64,000 bases of DNA. Origin: Papio anubis (taxonomy: Eukaryota; Chordata; Mammalia; Primates; Cercopithecidae). The translations under genes and the position numbers were made by a program. Under the pieces are notes generated by a model. The model did not search any database. It saw only the letters and a program-made list of their open reading frames with translations, and was not told where the DNA came from. The DNA lies in contig NC_044977.1 of NCBI RefSeq assembly GCF_008728515.1, positions 5,169,501 to 5,233,500 on the forward strand, read 5' to 3'. This document shows, one piece after another, positions 24,761-38,064 of the stretch (position 1 is the stretch's first letter; each line of letters begins with the position of its first letter).

Positions 24761-27440
24761 GCAGCATGTCTTTATTTATAAGTCCCATATTATTTAATCT
24801 TGAGAATAACTTGACACAGTAGATAATTACATTGAATTCATTATCTAAACGAAGCATCTGAAAATTACAGAAGTTTAATTCATTTTCATGAGCACATGCA
24901 TATAAAGTTCTGAAGCAGGTACTTAGAGTTGTCTGACTTTATATCATATTTGTCTAACAGTTACCAGATAAATAAACTCTACATTCTATTACATATTATG
25001 TCTTGTAGGAAATGGTCTCATTGATGGTCATAAGTCCTCAAACATTTTATTAATTTTTACATATTTTCAAAGTACAATGTTTAATTATTGCTTATACTAA
25101 CATATGCATTTTCCTGATGGAAAGCAGGTTTAAAAATGATATTTTCAATATGGAGCAATATGGGTGATCATAAACAGAATATCACTTAACAAAGAAAGCA
25201 GTTGAACATTTAGAACCTCTTATTAGCAAACTTTATTAATTTTCACTTACTTTTACAAAGATCGTAGGGTTGTAAAGGATTATGGTAGTAAAACGAGCAC
25301 TTAAATTTTGTAATTGAATATTGGATTCCCTCGATGTGGTCTAAAATGTTAATGATTATCTTAAATGTGCTGAGCACAAAGTCTGCTTTCTTAATCGCTC
25401 AGAGAAAACTGTCTACAGCCCAATCTTTTGCTTGTCTCTTTCCTGAAGCATGAAAATTTAAGGGAAAAAATAATAGCGTTAAGGATTTCATTACATTTTT
25501 AATAAAGTGTTAGGCTTTTTTCAGTATAGATATGCTTTGAAGTAAAGATATTTCAAATCTAATATACTGCCACAAAATTATTATTAAAACATTCTTTGAA
25601 GGTCCAGATGTTTGTAATTCCAGGAACTTACTTTGACAGGATGTAGAACAACTTCAGTAATTGTAAGATGTTACTGCAAATTCAGAAATTCCCCAAATCC
25701 TCAAATTTAAGTATACTTCTCACTTAGAGACAAGAAAGTACAAACATTTTACTCTGTGTTTTGTGTTTAATGTAACTCTTAATGAAGAAAAATACAAGGG
25801 ATATTAATTGTGGAAAGCTACATAATTAACAACATGAACTTAGTTCACTAAGTGATGCCAGACAATATAGCAATAGCTAAGACAGAAACGTTATATTCAC
25901 AATAAAAAGGCGAAGTAGTAGGCAACTTTTGAAAGTATTTCCTATGTATGAGTTATGTTCAATATTAGTAGTCTTGATTAAGTATTTGTATTCCCAATTG
26001 CAGTTAATTTTAGTGCTGTGTATTTTTTACATTTTATTTTCTCCCAAATATCTAACTATGAAAACTTCTAAACATAGAGAAAAGGTAAAAGAATCACTCA
26101 GTGAAAATAGTAATACTCTATAACTACCACCTTTAACACTTACAAAAAAAATGTTAATTTTGATACATTTGTGTCATGATATATTTGACTATTCATTCTT
26201 CAATCATCTTATTTCTGATATATTTATGTACTTTATTCCCAAGTATTTATAAATACATACTTTAAGTTGAGTTTCATATTTTGGGGGGGGGTAAAATTTA
26301 CATGCAGTGGTATGCAAAAACAAATGAATCTAAGCATAATTTTAAGTCATCCTAGTCTTGTTTCTGCTTTAAGTTTTGCATCCTTCTCTTACACCAGATG
26401 TCCCTGTTTCACTATAATTCATATGTTCTAAATGGCAAAAATCACATAGAATTCTGTTGTTTCCCAGCCCTTAGCCAGTATGCTGTTTATTCTCATGGGG
26501 ATACTAATGTGTCATTCAGCTTTGTTCTAGATTGTTCTCATCACATTCTTACAAGAATATTGAACCAAATGAGGTAGTTATCAACATTTGGTAGTAGCAG
26601 AGGCAAACAGACACAAACACAAAAATGCCAAAGCACAAGATAATTAATTCCTAAATGAAAGGTCATTTATAATTGGGGTATACAAAAGTGACATTATGAA
26701 AATTAATAATCAAGACTTCATATAGAGGATCTATTTTCCTGACAAAAGGTACCCTACATAAACCTCAGTTGTATTATTATGTGCAATTAAAGGCCGTGTT
26801 GTTAGCCTGAAGGCATGGTACATTGCAAATGTGAAATGTTGCCTGAGGTTTACAAATGTTAGCACTTGATTTTTAACAAGCCACCCTATAAAATCAATTA
26901 CCTCTGCTATAAATAAATTCTTATTGGCTTTATAAATAATTTAAACTAAGGGCTATATAGTACCAGAATGTTTCCATTGACCTCAAGAAGAATTTAGTCA
27001 CTGTAGTCTTATGTCTTCACTAAAGAGCATTTTTCATAGAGTTAAATATTTACAAAATATAATGCTTAAAATTTTAATATCTACAAAATGTATGATTTCT
27101 TTAATTTCCTAGGAAGTTCCATATTCATAGAATTTTAATGTAATTTAGTGTCTAAACCATCCCATCTCAAATTCTATCAATGAGTTTTTTCTAAAAGAGT
27201 TCACAATAAATATGAAAAATATTTCTTTCACACTATGTATTAAAAACATATTTCAAGATATCAGAGTGAATCAAACTCTTAGTGAATATCAAATATTGTT
27301 GGGGGAAGCTATAAATTGCTTATATGTACCATATTAGCTAAAAAATGACATAAGATTATGATCCTTCTTTGTATCTTGTCATTAGTTGAATAATGACAAA
27401 AAAGTTTACGTAAGTGCCAATTACAAATAAAGTTCTAAAC
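24761..27440. other. AT-rich non-coding DNA
   Basis: No gene is supported. The frame 25929-26123 has no family signal. A run of nine G is at about 26283. Confidence 0.45.
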
Positions 27441-27449
27441 GTAGTTTAT

Positions 27450-28135
27450 TTTATTTTTAATTTTTTTTATCATACTTTCAGTTTGGGGATACATGTGCAG
27501 AATGTGCAGGTTTGTTACATAGGTATACACATGCCATGTTGGTTTGCTGCACCCATCAACCCGTCATCTACATTAGCTATCTCTCCTAATGCTATCCCTC
27601 TTGCAGCCCCCCACCCCCTGAGAGGCCCCGGTGTGTGATGGTCCCCTTCCTGTGTCCATGTGTTCTCCAAAGTTCAAGTCCCACTTATGAATGAGAACAT
27701 GTGGTTTTTGGTTTTCTCTTCCTGTGTTAAGTTTGCTGAGAATGACGGTTTCCAGCTTCATCCATGTCCCTGCAAAGGACATTAACTCATCCTTTCTTAT
27801 GGCTGCATAGTATTCTATGGTGTATATGTGCCACATTTTCTTTATCCAGTCTATTATTGATGGACATTTGGGTTGGTTGCAAGTCTTTGCAATTGTAAAT
27901 AGTGCTGCAATAAACATGTGTGCATGTGTCTTTATAGGAGAATGATTTATAATCTTTTGGGTATACACCCAGTAATGAGATTGGTGGGTCAAATGGTATT
28001 TCTAGTTCTAGATCCTTGAGGAATCGCCACACTGTCTTCCACTATGGTTGAGCTAATTTACGCTCCTACCAACTGTGTAAAAGTGTTCCTATTTCTCCAC
28101 ATCCGCTCCAACATCTATTGTTTCCTGACTTTTTA
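27450..28135 (-). mobile_element. L1 3' fragment (ORF2 end and 3'UTR)
   Basis: It is a reverse L1 3'UTR followed by the ORF2 C-terminal codons. Frames 27573-27992 and 27787-28032 hold WNQ-type ORF2 C-terminal sequence (CNQPKCPSIIDWIKKMWHI) in two frames, so it is frameshifted. Its 5' end is joined directly to an Alu stub. Confidence 0.9.
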
Positions 28136-28136
28136 A

Positions 28137-28181
28137 TCCCTAAGTGCTGGGATTATAGGCGTGAGCCATGGTGCCCGGCCG
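28137..28181 (-). mobile_element. Alu 5' stub fused to the L1 fragment
   Basis: AAGTGCTGGGATTATAGGCG, then GTGAGCCATGGTGCCCGGCC, is the first ~45 nt of an Alu in reverse. It ends at the exact Alu 5' terminus. On the minus strand the order is Alu 5' end, then truncated L1 ORF2 and 3'UTR. Confidence 0.85.
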
Positions 28182-29004
28182 GATTTCTAAAAAATAACAA
28201 ATTCACCTACATCCATAGTTTTATTCTAATGTGATATAATAGCACAGTAACTGTATTGAAAAGTTGGTAAGGATGATAAAACATCATCATTTATTACTCT
28301 TTTCTCATAAAATAATAAAATAAAATATTCACTAACAAACAGTTCAAATGTGTTTTTACTTTTTCAGAAAATGTACCAGCAGAGCCATTTAAACTAAATA
28401 GTACCTAAAACCACGCAATAACTTTTTTTCCTTTTAATGTAACTAGGTTTGTTCAGCAATAGTGTTATAGGCAACGTGGCATTTCGTTTTTAAGGAACAG
28501 CAGGAAGAATTGCAGGAGGTGAAGTTGCATATGTTAATAGAAACTTTGAAATATTCTAGAAATGAAAATGTTGCTCATTCATCTGTTGACTTCTTCATGG
28601 TAAAAATAGTCTGTTGATCTAGTTCATAAATGAATTTTATAGTAAATGCCAAGGCAAACTACCCTGCCCCAGAAGTCGATTTATTCATGAACCAAATCTA
28701 AAGATCTGGGCTGACCCAATTCAGCTTCGGAAGGAGAAAGCACATCTCGTTGGAACTGGCATTTGCCTAGGAGCTGGGCATTCAGACAGCCATCTGACCT
28801 TAAACACCATTTCTCCTCTATTCCTCTATCCTCTGTTTTCTGAGAACTTCTTATGATTTTCACTGTGTTTTACACTGATAGTTGATCAATAATTATGTTA
28901 TAGATCTCCAGAAGGTATTTGTCAGCCAAGAGGTTCAGTATTAGGTTGTTGATTTGCAAATGACCAGGCGGAAGGACACGTAATTTAATAATTAAGCAAA
29001 TTAC
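28182..29004. other. AT-rich non-coding DNA
   Basis: No gene or repeat is recognised. The minus-strand frame 28681-28863 lies in a slightly GC-richer stretch with no known motif. Confidence 0.45.
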
Positions 29005-29175
29005 TCTGGAGTCAAAGGAATAACTCAAAATCCTGGCTCCACCATTTGCTATTAAGTTGTTTTAAATAGCCTCTCTGTTGTCTCATTTGTAAAATAATTG
29101 TAATTCTAGGACATACCTTATAGAACAATTGTAAGAGGTATGTAAAATATACTTTAAATTCTTAGAACAGAACCA
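29005..29175 (+). repeat. MIR SINE
   Basis: Clear MIR order in the plus sense: CTCTGGAGTCAAAGG, AATCCTGGCTCCACCATTTG, CTCATTTGTAAAATAATTG, CTTAGAACAGAACCAG. Confidence 0.85.
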
Positions 29176-29599
29176 GGTTCATGTTATGTACTCTTTGGTT
29201 TTTCATGGAGCTAAATTCTAATAAGAGAAATGTAAAAGATATCTGAAAATAAAAAACCAACTGCATAATTTTATAAATGGCTGAAACTACCTGTTAGTTT
29301 TGTGTTTGGATCTTAATATACTAGACATGACCACATGTAACTTTATATATTTTCTTTTCTTTCTGCTGAAGTTATAAGAGAATGTGTTCATGTGGAGTTT
29401 TTTTCGATGGTGATATTTTAAAACTATATCTCAAGTTCAGATGAAGATCAATAGCTATTTTAGATCTTAGGCCTCTGAAAACCTCTCTGAGGTTTCAGTA
29501 ATAATCAAAAGAGGACTAAATGGATTTCTGATTGATATAAACAGCTAAATAAATATATTAACTTACCCCGCCCCCCCCAAAAAAAAGCATTTAGGTACC

Positions 29600-30545
29600 A
29601 TCTTGTCCTCCAGGAGCTTATATTCCAATGAGAACCAGAGACAAAGAAAATATTAGAAAACAACATGATATTGCTAAGATAGAGGACTTCATAAGATGAT
29701 ATGGCAGCACGTCAGAAAGGCCCTTGGCTGAATCAAATGCAGTCAGGAAGAAGAGCGGTGCCGAAAGGTGAACTGTTGTTAACCAAACGGAATGGGGGGA
29801 AAAGATAGCCGAGGAGCCAGGGAACAGCATATTTAAAGGCAGACTGTGTAGTGTAAGTGAGACACGAAGTGCAAGATGAAGCTGAAATTTCAAAATTTAA
29901 AAAATAATCAAGAATAAATCTATGGCCACACAAGATTAGGCTGAGAAGCGATGAGCATGCTAAGCAGAATGGGAGACTTTTGCAGACGTTTAGTTACAGA
30001 AGTGTATATAAAAGAGGCTCTTAGCATGTGATCTGGCATGAAGAGGAGAGTCTACCATGAGAGTCAAGACTACCCACGTATTTTGGTATGAATAGAAGAG
30101 CTTAAAACAGTAAAAGAATGTCCGAAGATTGTTTTGTTTTTAAAATTTTTACCCAAAATATTCAAATTATTTTTGACTATGGAATACTGATAGAACAGGA
30201 ACTGAGAACTAACTCAGAGATTTATATACAAGAGAACATTAAATATCTGAATGGAGGGTCTATCAAACAAAATGCCTTGGCATATATATTAACTACAAGT
30301 AAAAAAAGAGAAATAGTCAACCTGTGGTATTGAATGTAGGTGGGGATATGGAAAATGATAAGCCAGAAAGATAAGCCTAAATGCAAATGCTTTATTTCTG
30401 TCAAGCCAAGTTGGACAATACTCTTAAAGCGATAAGGAAAGGCTTCAAGTTTTTAAGCAGAGATTATGCATGATATCATTTACCTCACAAAAATATTTCT
30501 CTGGAAGTACTGTGGAAGACCTATAACAGGCATTCAGGTCAATTT
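29600..30545 (+). repeat. Ancient mammalian interspersed repeat (family not assigned)
   Basis: Short landmarks recur in the order of an old mammalian repeat: GAGCCAGGGAACAGCATATT, then TTTTTAAGCAGAGATTATGC and ATTTCTCTGGAAGTACTGTG. The middle (about 30060-30420) is not matched and may be an insertion or decay. Open frames here (29618-29933, 30118-30404) are not supported as genes. Confidence 0.4.
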
Positions 30546-31240
30546 TGTAGTTATGCCATGATGCTATTGAAAATGACGAAAGACTAAGCCAAATCACACA
30601 GTATTGTTAAATTTCTAGAGATTATAAGAAATAAATCATTACATTATAGTAAAACCTTTAGGCTATTTGAACTGTTACCCTTTTCCCTAACCTCCACATA
30701 TGTTCACTACCATTTATATTTATGTGTGCATTTTTTATTTGTAATTGAAGAAATAAAAAGAAATTCAGTTGACCCTATGGTCAGGAAGATAGATGACAAC
30801 AATAAAAAGGAGGACATGATTTGTGAATCCCCAAATATTGGACTATATTTAAAGGACAGATTTTTTTATTGCTCTTTCCTTAATTATGTCAGATATGGCT
30901 TCTTTAAGGCCCAGGTTAATCAAAATGGGCTGAACTAGATAGATGAGAAATGAGGCTAATTAGCATCCACAAAATGTGTCATTTTGTCTGTATGATTATT
31001 CTGAGCCTACCCTGGAGTGGACATCCTTTGGTAAGCAGTCATACAGAACACAAATAGCCACACATTTCGGTCCACTTTGTAATATCAATTCACAATCCTC
31101 TTCCCTAGATACCCTTGGAATCAATTTTCCAGTCCCGTTTTTTACATATTTCTACTTGTCAAGCCAAGAACATTAGCAAGTCAATTAATCGGTGTAGATC
31201 TATAATTTTGACTGTTAGTACAGGATAAGTAAATATAATA
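30546..31240. other. AT-rich non-coding DNA
   Basis: Nothing is recognised. The frame 30726-30938 has no motif. Confidence 0.45.
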
Positions 31241-31399
31241 GATTACATTTCTTGGCCCCAATTGTTATCTCCTCTCTGAATTCCTGCCCTTTGCCATTAT
31301 ACTTCGCAGTGTCCTTACCACGGCCAGAATGATCTTCAAATCTTGACTGTACTAAGCCATATGATTTGTTTGGCCCATGTCATGTTATTATATTGGATG

Positions 31400-33320
31400 C
31401 AACCAAAGCTTTGAGATGAATGTAAACATTAAGGATTGATCTCCAGCCTCTTGATTTCTAACTATTAAAGTAGCTCCCTGATCTCCGGAGTAAGATGAGA
31501 GACATGTAAAGCCAACAGCGTATCTGACCACGTAAGCATGACAGCTGAAATTAACCTGAGCCCAGCCTATAACAGCGGAACCTGAAAATGCTTGAGAAAT
31601 GAATATTGATTGCGTAATATCACTGAGACACTATAGATGATGTTTATCAATTTTGTAGGAATATCTAACAGGTACAGGAATTTTTAGCAACGGCAAACCA
31701 ATACAGCACCAACTGAGTTGTTCAGCATTCTCCTCAAAAGACGTTTTTACCACTGCTCTTCAGGGACTCTCTTATTTAGGATTATCATGTTATGCTCCAT
31801 CAGTCAATTTCTGATTAGTGTCAGCATATTGTTTAAAACAAAAAAAGTAATCAAAATATTTATTTATGGTTTTTGTCAATGGTTACAAAGAGCTTCCTAT
31901 AAAATCATGCTATGGATTAAGAAAGAGGCAATGAAGCAGGAGTAAGTATCGTAAGTGTGTGAGCTATCGGCTCATACAAATGATTTAAATCTTCAGGATC
32001 TACTTGATCCAATTCTATATACCACTTCCACTTCATGGTGAATTTAGGACAAAGTTATGTCTTAATGTATTAAACAATATCTAGTTCATTGTGCACAGCT
32101 CAAGCCAGATAGTCACCTGATGTCCTATAGTCAGGTCTTCGGTCAAATAAGAAGCCAAAAGCTGTTTCTGAAAAAGAAAGTATTTATCTGTAGGAGTTGA
32201 CTCGGCTTTCCTCTAGGATCTGTGGGTCAGCTGTCTGGATTTCTGTTCTTAGATGCTCATCACACATTCCTTTTGACAATTCTATTTTTGAAGATCATTT
32301 GGGTATCATGAGATTGTTTTATCATTGGATCCAAATGTCATGTTATATCTGACTGTAGTTCAAACAAACCATCTTTTGAAGCTTCAAAGCTGGCATAACC
32401 AGTAAATATCTGGGGGTATCAAATTAAAATATATTTGAGTCTTGCTTCTAAATCCAAATACCAAAAAGAATTTTGCCTCTTTTTTAGAGAGAGGTACAGC
32501 AAGTTGTATTTAACTTTGAAGCAGATATTCCAAACTGTTCTATACTTTGGATTCCCAGAAAGAGGTGGCAGGCCATATGTTTTTGTTTTATGTGCCACCT
32601 ACTAGAAAAAAAGGCATGTTAGATTCTTCCCAAGTTTTTCTCATTAGGTTCAATTATCATGATGCCATTATTTAATGGATCAACAAAATACAGGGGGATG
32701 TGTTCAAACACCTTTGAAAGAAATGACAGTAGAGACTAGTAACTTTGACATAGTTCTACGGCAAGGCATGAACGGAAGGTATACCATTGTGTATTGGATT
32801 TCTCCAGATAAAAAAAAAAAGAGAACCAATAGGATGCCATATCCGTTAGGATGCCATAGATCTATTTTGCACTCAGGAAATAGTCATGCAGTCACCATGC
32901 TAATCCAAAGTATGTATTTACTGCCCTTTGAACTTGAGCCAAAATGCTATTTTTAATATGACCACTCAAAACACCTGTTTTGACTGGTGGACCCCAGTGT
33001 CATTTTGGGGTCCTCAATAACTGGGTTTAATATACAGCCAGTATCCAACAGCTCTCAAAATGAGTGGGTGATTTCTTTTCTCATGCAGAGATATCCCAGA
33101 TAGTGGCTATTTTTACTCCTGGGGAAGGATTTCAGGTACAGTTACAATATATACTGATGTCAATATTGTATTATTCTTTCTCAGGGAAGCTTAGGCTTCC
33201 ATTAATGAGCATTTAAACTGGCTTAAGTCTGAACTCTTGATATTAAGATCAGTGACTTGCCATTTTAGCTACACAAGTCAGGTTTTTGACAATGAGCCTA
33301 GAGGATTTCCTTTTAAAAAT
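31400..33320 (-). pseudogene. Decayed endogenous retrovirus pol region (possible)
   Basis: The minus strand carries ELLDTGC at 33034-33054, the pattern of a retroviral aspartic protease active site. It is followed downstream (lower coordinates) by PECKI near 32865-32880, in an order expected for the protease end of pol. Numerous stops and frame changes interrupt all frames. The region looks more complex than its surroundings but I cannot define LTRs. It may extend to about 36.8 kb upstream on the minus strand. It is non-functional. Confidence 0.4.
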
Positions 33321-36300
33321 TAAGTAATATTTTAGTTCACTACTATTTATTTTATTCCTAGATACACAGTGATCAATTAGACGTCATGGTTAGATTGTGA
33401 GACAGGGTAGATGATAACTTTGGGTTCTCAGTCAAGGGGAGAGAATCAGCTGTGGGATCTGAAAGTGTTCACTGGCTGCACAATTGTATGAGATGCTTCA
33501 TTTCTTAATCTCTGTTTTTTTTTTTATATTTTTTTACACTAATCTGGATTTTTGCATATGTCTAAACTTTAATTAAAAGGTTTATATCTTTTAAAAATTA
33601 ATAAAAGTTCTACATCATCAGTTTCATTTCTTAATCTCTGTTGTTACATGTATGTATTTAAACACACACATAATTCTATGTATAGAGATGTAGTCTGTGG
33701 GCTAACAAAGCTCTCAGAGTTTTATCCTATCCTGATTTTTGGTTTTGTTTGCCTTTGTAATCTGTCATTAAATTCTAGGGAGTTAAGATACATACATACA
33801 TATATATATATATTTTCCTGGAAATGGAGATGACTTCTGCATAATGCAAGAATTATGAAAGTATAATTTATATATGTTTTGAATTTCACCATATCCTCTT
33901 GGCTGAAATGTAATTATTCCACACATATTCTCATTAATGGTAGCTCTAGCCTCTTTGAGAAAAGATAATACAATATTGACATAAGTCTATATTGTAACTA
34001 TACCTGTGTACTCTTAAAATTTATTTCTTTACTTGAGTCTGGAGTATATTTTGTGAATAATTATTCAGTTGGATTTTTATAAATATCATAAAACATTTAT
34101 AATATGTATTGAAAATATATTTTTATTATAAATATATCAATTTTCATATTTCATTTGGTAGTCTTTCTCATGCATTTTCTCTCTTGCTGACTCTTTTTTT
34201 CTATCCCTCTTTCTTTTTTACTTTGTTTTTCTTCATCTTTTAAAAATCCTTCACATTTTGTTGGCCAGGAAGCATCTCCTCACTAAAATAAACATTACTG
34301 TATTTTTATTCTATACCTCACTGGGCACAGCACAGTATGTAAAGAAGATGCCAACCACAAAATAGTATAGAAGTATTTGCAATGTAACTTGATCCTGACA
34401 TATAATTTTTTTTGGCAAAAACTTATTGAGAAGACAAATAATGAGATGATGATATGAGATACTGTCATTGTCCCAACTTAAAGGTAAAGAATCACAAATT
34501 ACACTCAAGCGTGATACCAAATTAAAACAACATTAAAGAAAAGGGAAGATCAGGGGGATCAAGTCTTAGATTAGTGATGCTTTCCCAGAAATTTCTTGCA
34601 CGATGCCTAAATATCAAGTCACCTTGTTGAATGTTGATCTTACGTTTTGTCACCACAAAATTTTTATTAAATTGGAGAAAGTGTTAAGTCTGATATACTT
34701 AAGGAAGTGATAAGAGAGGGGAGATCTTTGAGAAATTAAGAAAACTGAGTGACAGTAAATCAAAACCCAAAACATTGAAAAGTAAAAGCAAAGTGTGACG
34801 ACTATTTCTCTAGAAAGATAGTTCTCTTGGTTCATAGTGGCAGTTAGCTTTCTAATTACACAAGAAGAACTTAGTACTGGAGATTATGTATGATGTAGCC
34901 CCTTAGTAGATTTACCACAATTAATTGTTGGCAAATGTGTATGAGATTAAAAACAAAATTCTAGAAAAGGTGAAAACTGTAGCCAGGAAAAGTTATCATT
35001 TTTCTCTCAAGGTTTTCCTTTTTTTATACAGAAAGCAGAGTGAAAATTTTCTCAAATAAAATTTTATAACCAAAAAAAGTCACTCTACTTATGAGCATCT
35101 TCTAAAATTTTTTCCTGTAATCTTGTTGGAATCCAAAGAGCAAATGATCATATGAACGCTAGCCTCAAAGACAGCATATTTCTTAAAATAAATTGAAAGT
35201 ATTCATTCACAGTTTGCTTGTGAAACAGAATTCTCAAAAAATATAGAAATTTATAGGTTACCTTTAAAAATTTTTTCTGAGGTTATCATTACATATTGCT
35301 TGAGAGAAAGAGATAAATCAAAATTTTACTTTTTAAATTAGAATTAAACACACAAAAATAGAAAAATTCATTAATGTAAAATTTTTGCTAGCTCTTGATT
35401 ATTTAATGAGTAAATAGAAAAGATAATAGTCAAAGCTAAGCAGAAAATCATGCAGATAATTTTTAATACTGAAAATAAACAGAAGCAATTTACTGTTTTG
35501 TCCAAGGAAAATACTGGAGGAAGCCACCAACATCAAGTAAAGCTAGGATTCAATCTGTGTTCAAAGTTTATGACTTGATCAAATAGGAGGCCAGATGGTT
35601 TATCCAGGAAGAAGCTCAATATTACAAAAATTAGGCCAACAAAGTCTTTGGTTGTTTTAAGGAGATTAAGTGAAGGAGAAGTGTTTTTCTCAGCAAACCT
35701 TGGCCTCTGGAATTTCATTTGTCATTTAGCAAGATGACTTAACGGAGTTGCATGCTGCATTCCTAGTGAATTCAGCAAATGAAGGCTCCAATCTCTGTGG
35801 GAGCTTTACCCCTGATCTTTTAAAAATCAGCTATACGAGAAATAACAAGAAACCGTGACAATGTAATAAATACAGGGGGGCAGATTATTCATAGCTTTTC
35901 TGTTTTTTTCAGGAATGTTTTTATACACTCATTTGAGTCTTAGAGTGGGACCCTAATAGATGAAAGAAGATACCTCTTGGAGTGTTTAAGTTTTAATAAA
36001 ACAGGTGGAAGAAAGTCCCGTTTGACTGGAAAAATACAAGTGTCCACCTGATTTGGTGTCTTTGACGTTCCTATAAGCCAGGATTTAGAGACCATTATTA
36101 CAATTGTCAATGAAAGCTTTTGCTGTGAAAGGGATGAAAACAGATTAAAAGAGATCTACTGTGTAGACACAACTGAGAAGCTATAAGAACTTTGTTTAAA
36201 GAAACATTGCCTAGTATTTTTCTCTTCCCAGTTTATAACCAGAAATCTAACTTAACGTGAGAAAAGATCATAAAATGTGAACATGGTGGGAGGCATTCCA

Positions 36301-37090
36301 AATTGTAGAGTTTGAGGTCTCAGTTGATGACAGTGGATATTCAGGATGCTATGATGAATTCTCTTATTTACAGAGAACCGCCTCCCACAAATTGACTTTG
36401 TTTAATAATTACCCTGACTCATCTAGAGCCAAAGGCCAAAGTGTATTAACTCACAGCAGTTTTGAAACCTTGAGGTGCATAAAGGTCTACCCCACAAAAA
36501 TATTTCATGCCCTCTGCCCATGCCTCAAGCCTGATTGACATAGATAAAAAGGCACTTTAAGAAATTATTCATGCGTAGATAAATTCATGAGGTTTTTGAT
36601 GTGTTATCACATCAGGTGTGTAGGTTTTGAATAAATTTGAAATGCCATGCTAATACTTTATTTGTGCATAGCTCTTTCTAAAATTTTTATTGCTCTAATG
36701 TCTGATATTTTCACAAATTTAAGGTTAGACTAGTTGTGCAATTTGCTAGTAGCAGATACAGAAAAATCAGAGCTTTGCATGAGTAAAGGTCAGGAACAAT
36801 GTCACTGGGACTAAGTATACCCAAACATGGGGAGACCACAGTCTGAAGAACTTTGACACTTAGGACTGATGAGAAGTTGAAAAAGATACACCATTTACCA
36901 TTATGTGATTATTACTCATTGTACATCTGTGTTGAAATACCTCATGTACTCCATATATATGTGTATGTGTATATATACCTACTATGTACTCATAAAAATA
37001 CAAGAAGTCAATTAATAAAAACGTATACAGAGCTAAATGAGAAAGTGAACTTTGAAAGGGGATGAAGTGTGTGCCTCATAGGGACAATAC
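33321..37090. other. AT-rich non-coding DNA, possible retroviral remnants
   Basis: No intact gene. Small simple-sequence tracts occur: T/TA-rich at 33518-33536, CATA/TA at 33792-33815 and TATG at 36953-36977. Some stretches (35800-36850) are of mixed composition and could be remnants of the antisense retroviral element, but I see no diagnostic motif. Confidence 0.35.
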
Positions 37091-37099
37091 TTTACAAAG

Positions 37100-37450
37100 C
37101 AGTCCCTTTTTTGATGGCCTGCCAGGAGCGACACTCAAAATACGATGAGACCAAACTCGCAGAAGGAGCACAGTGTAGAAGCAGTGTTGAAGCAGAGCCC
37201 TCGGGGAAAGGACAAGGGTGATAGCAGGTGCCCACTGGACTCAGGGAAGCACTCACTTGCCATTTAGCATACTGATTTTTCAACATTTTAAAAATATGTA
37301 GTGATGCCGTTGCATACCAGTTAAATGGCAGCAATTCTGGCAGCAGCATCAGCTGGATGTGAAGGAGAGTCATGCAAAGGATCCGGGGGCTGGTCACTAC
37401 ACTAGTGCCCCCAGAAAATGCTGGCGCTGCTCTTCAGGCTGCCCAATGCT
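37100..37450. other. GC-richer patch of unknown origin
   Basis: Base composition rises sharply and several CpGs appear. A 101-codon frame runs on the minus strand (37092-37397), and plus-strand frames are short. The abrupt ends suggest an inserted fragment such as a processed pseudogene or LTR piece, but no family is recognised. Confidence 0.3.
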
Positions 37451-38064
37451 ACTGGCGGAAAGATCTTCGTGCCCTTTAGTTTTTTGATATGCAGATTACT
37501 TTCCTGTCATACCGTTCTATAAATTCAGATTTTTCAGGGTGTAGGTATTACCTCTTTCTGCTCCTTCACCCATCCAAGACCTCAAGACCCTTTTTTCTTC
37601 TTCCTCGTGCTCAAGGCTTCCTTGAATTTCCATGACCTGATACCAACATGTGCTGTTTTTGTAGAAGATACTTCTCTAGCCACCACTCTGGCTATTCCAA
37701 CACAGAAAGTTAATCTTTTTATTTATTCTATCTCTTCTTGTTGCTCCCCTTGTTGAGGAGAAAAAACTATTTATAAATATTTATAAATATTATGAGTCTA
37801 CCAAAACTTTTTTTCTTTTAGTAAAAAAAAATAAGCAATTCTTAGCTATTGGGATATATTAATTATAATTCCCTTTCCTGTTGCAGGCTTTTACTCATAG
37901 GATTCTTCTATTCTCCCACAAATGCCTTTGAGTTTTGTGGTTCTTCTGGGCTCAAAATCAGAAGAGATTATTGAAGGTCTTAAAAGTCAAGATGTGAGTT
38001 GACTCTGAGCCCTGAGACTTACTAGGTATGTGATTTTGACCAAATTATTTCTCTTCCTTGACTT
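37451..38064. other. Non-coding DNA
   Basis: It is pyrimidine-rich in places, with a small TTTATAAATA direct repeat near 37770. No gene is seen. Confidence 0.45.
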
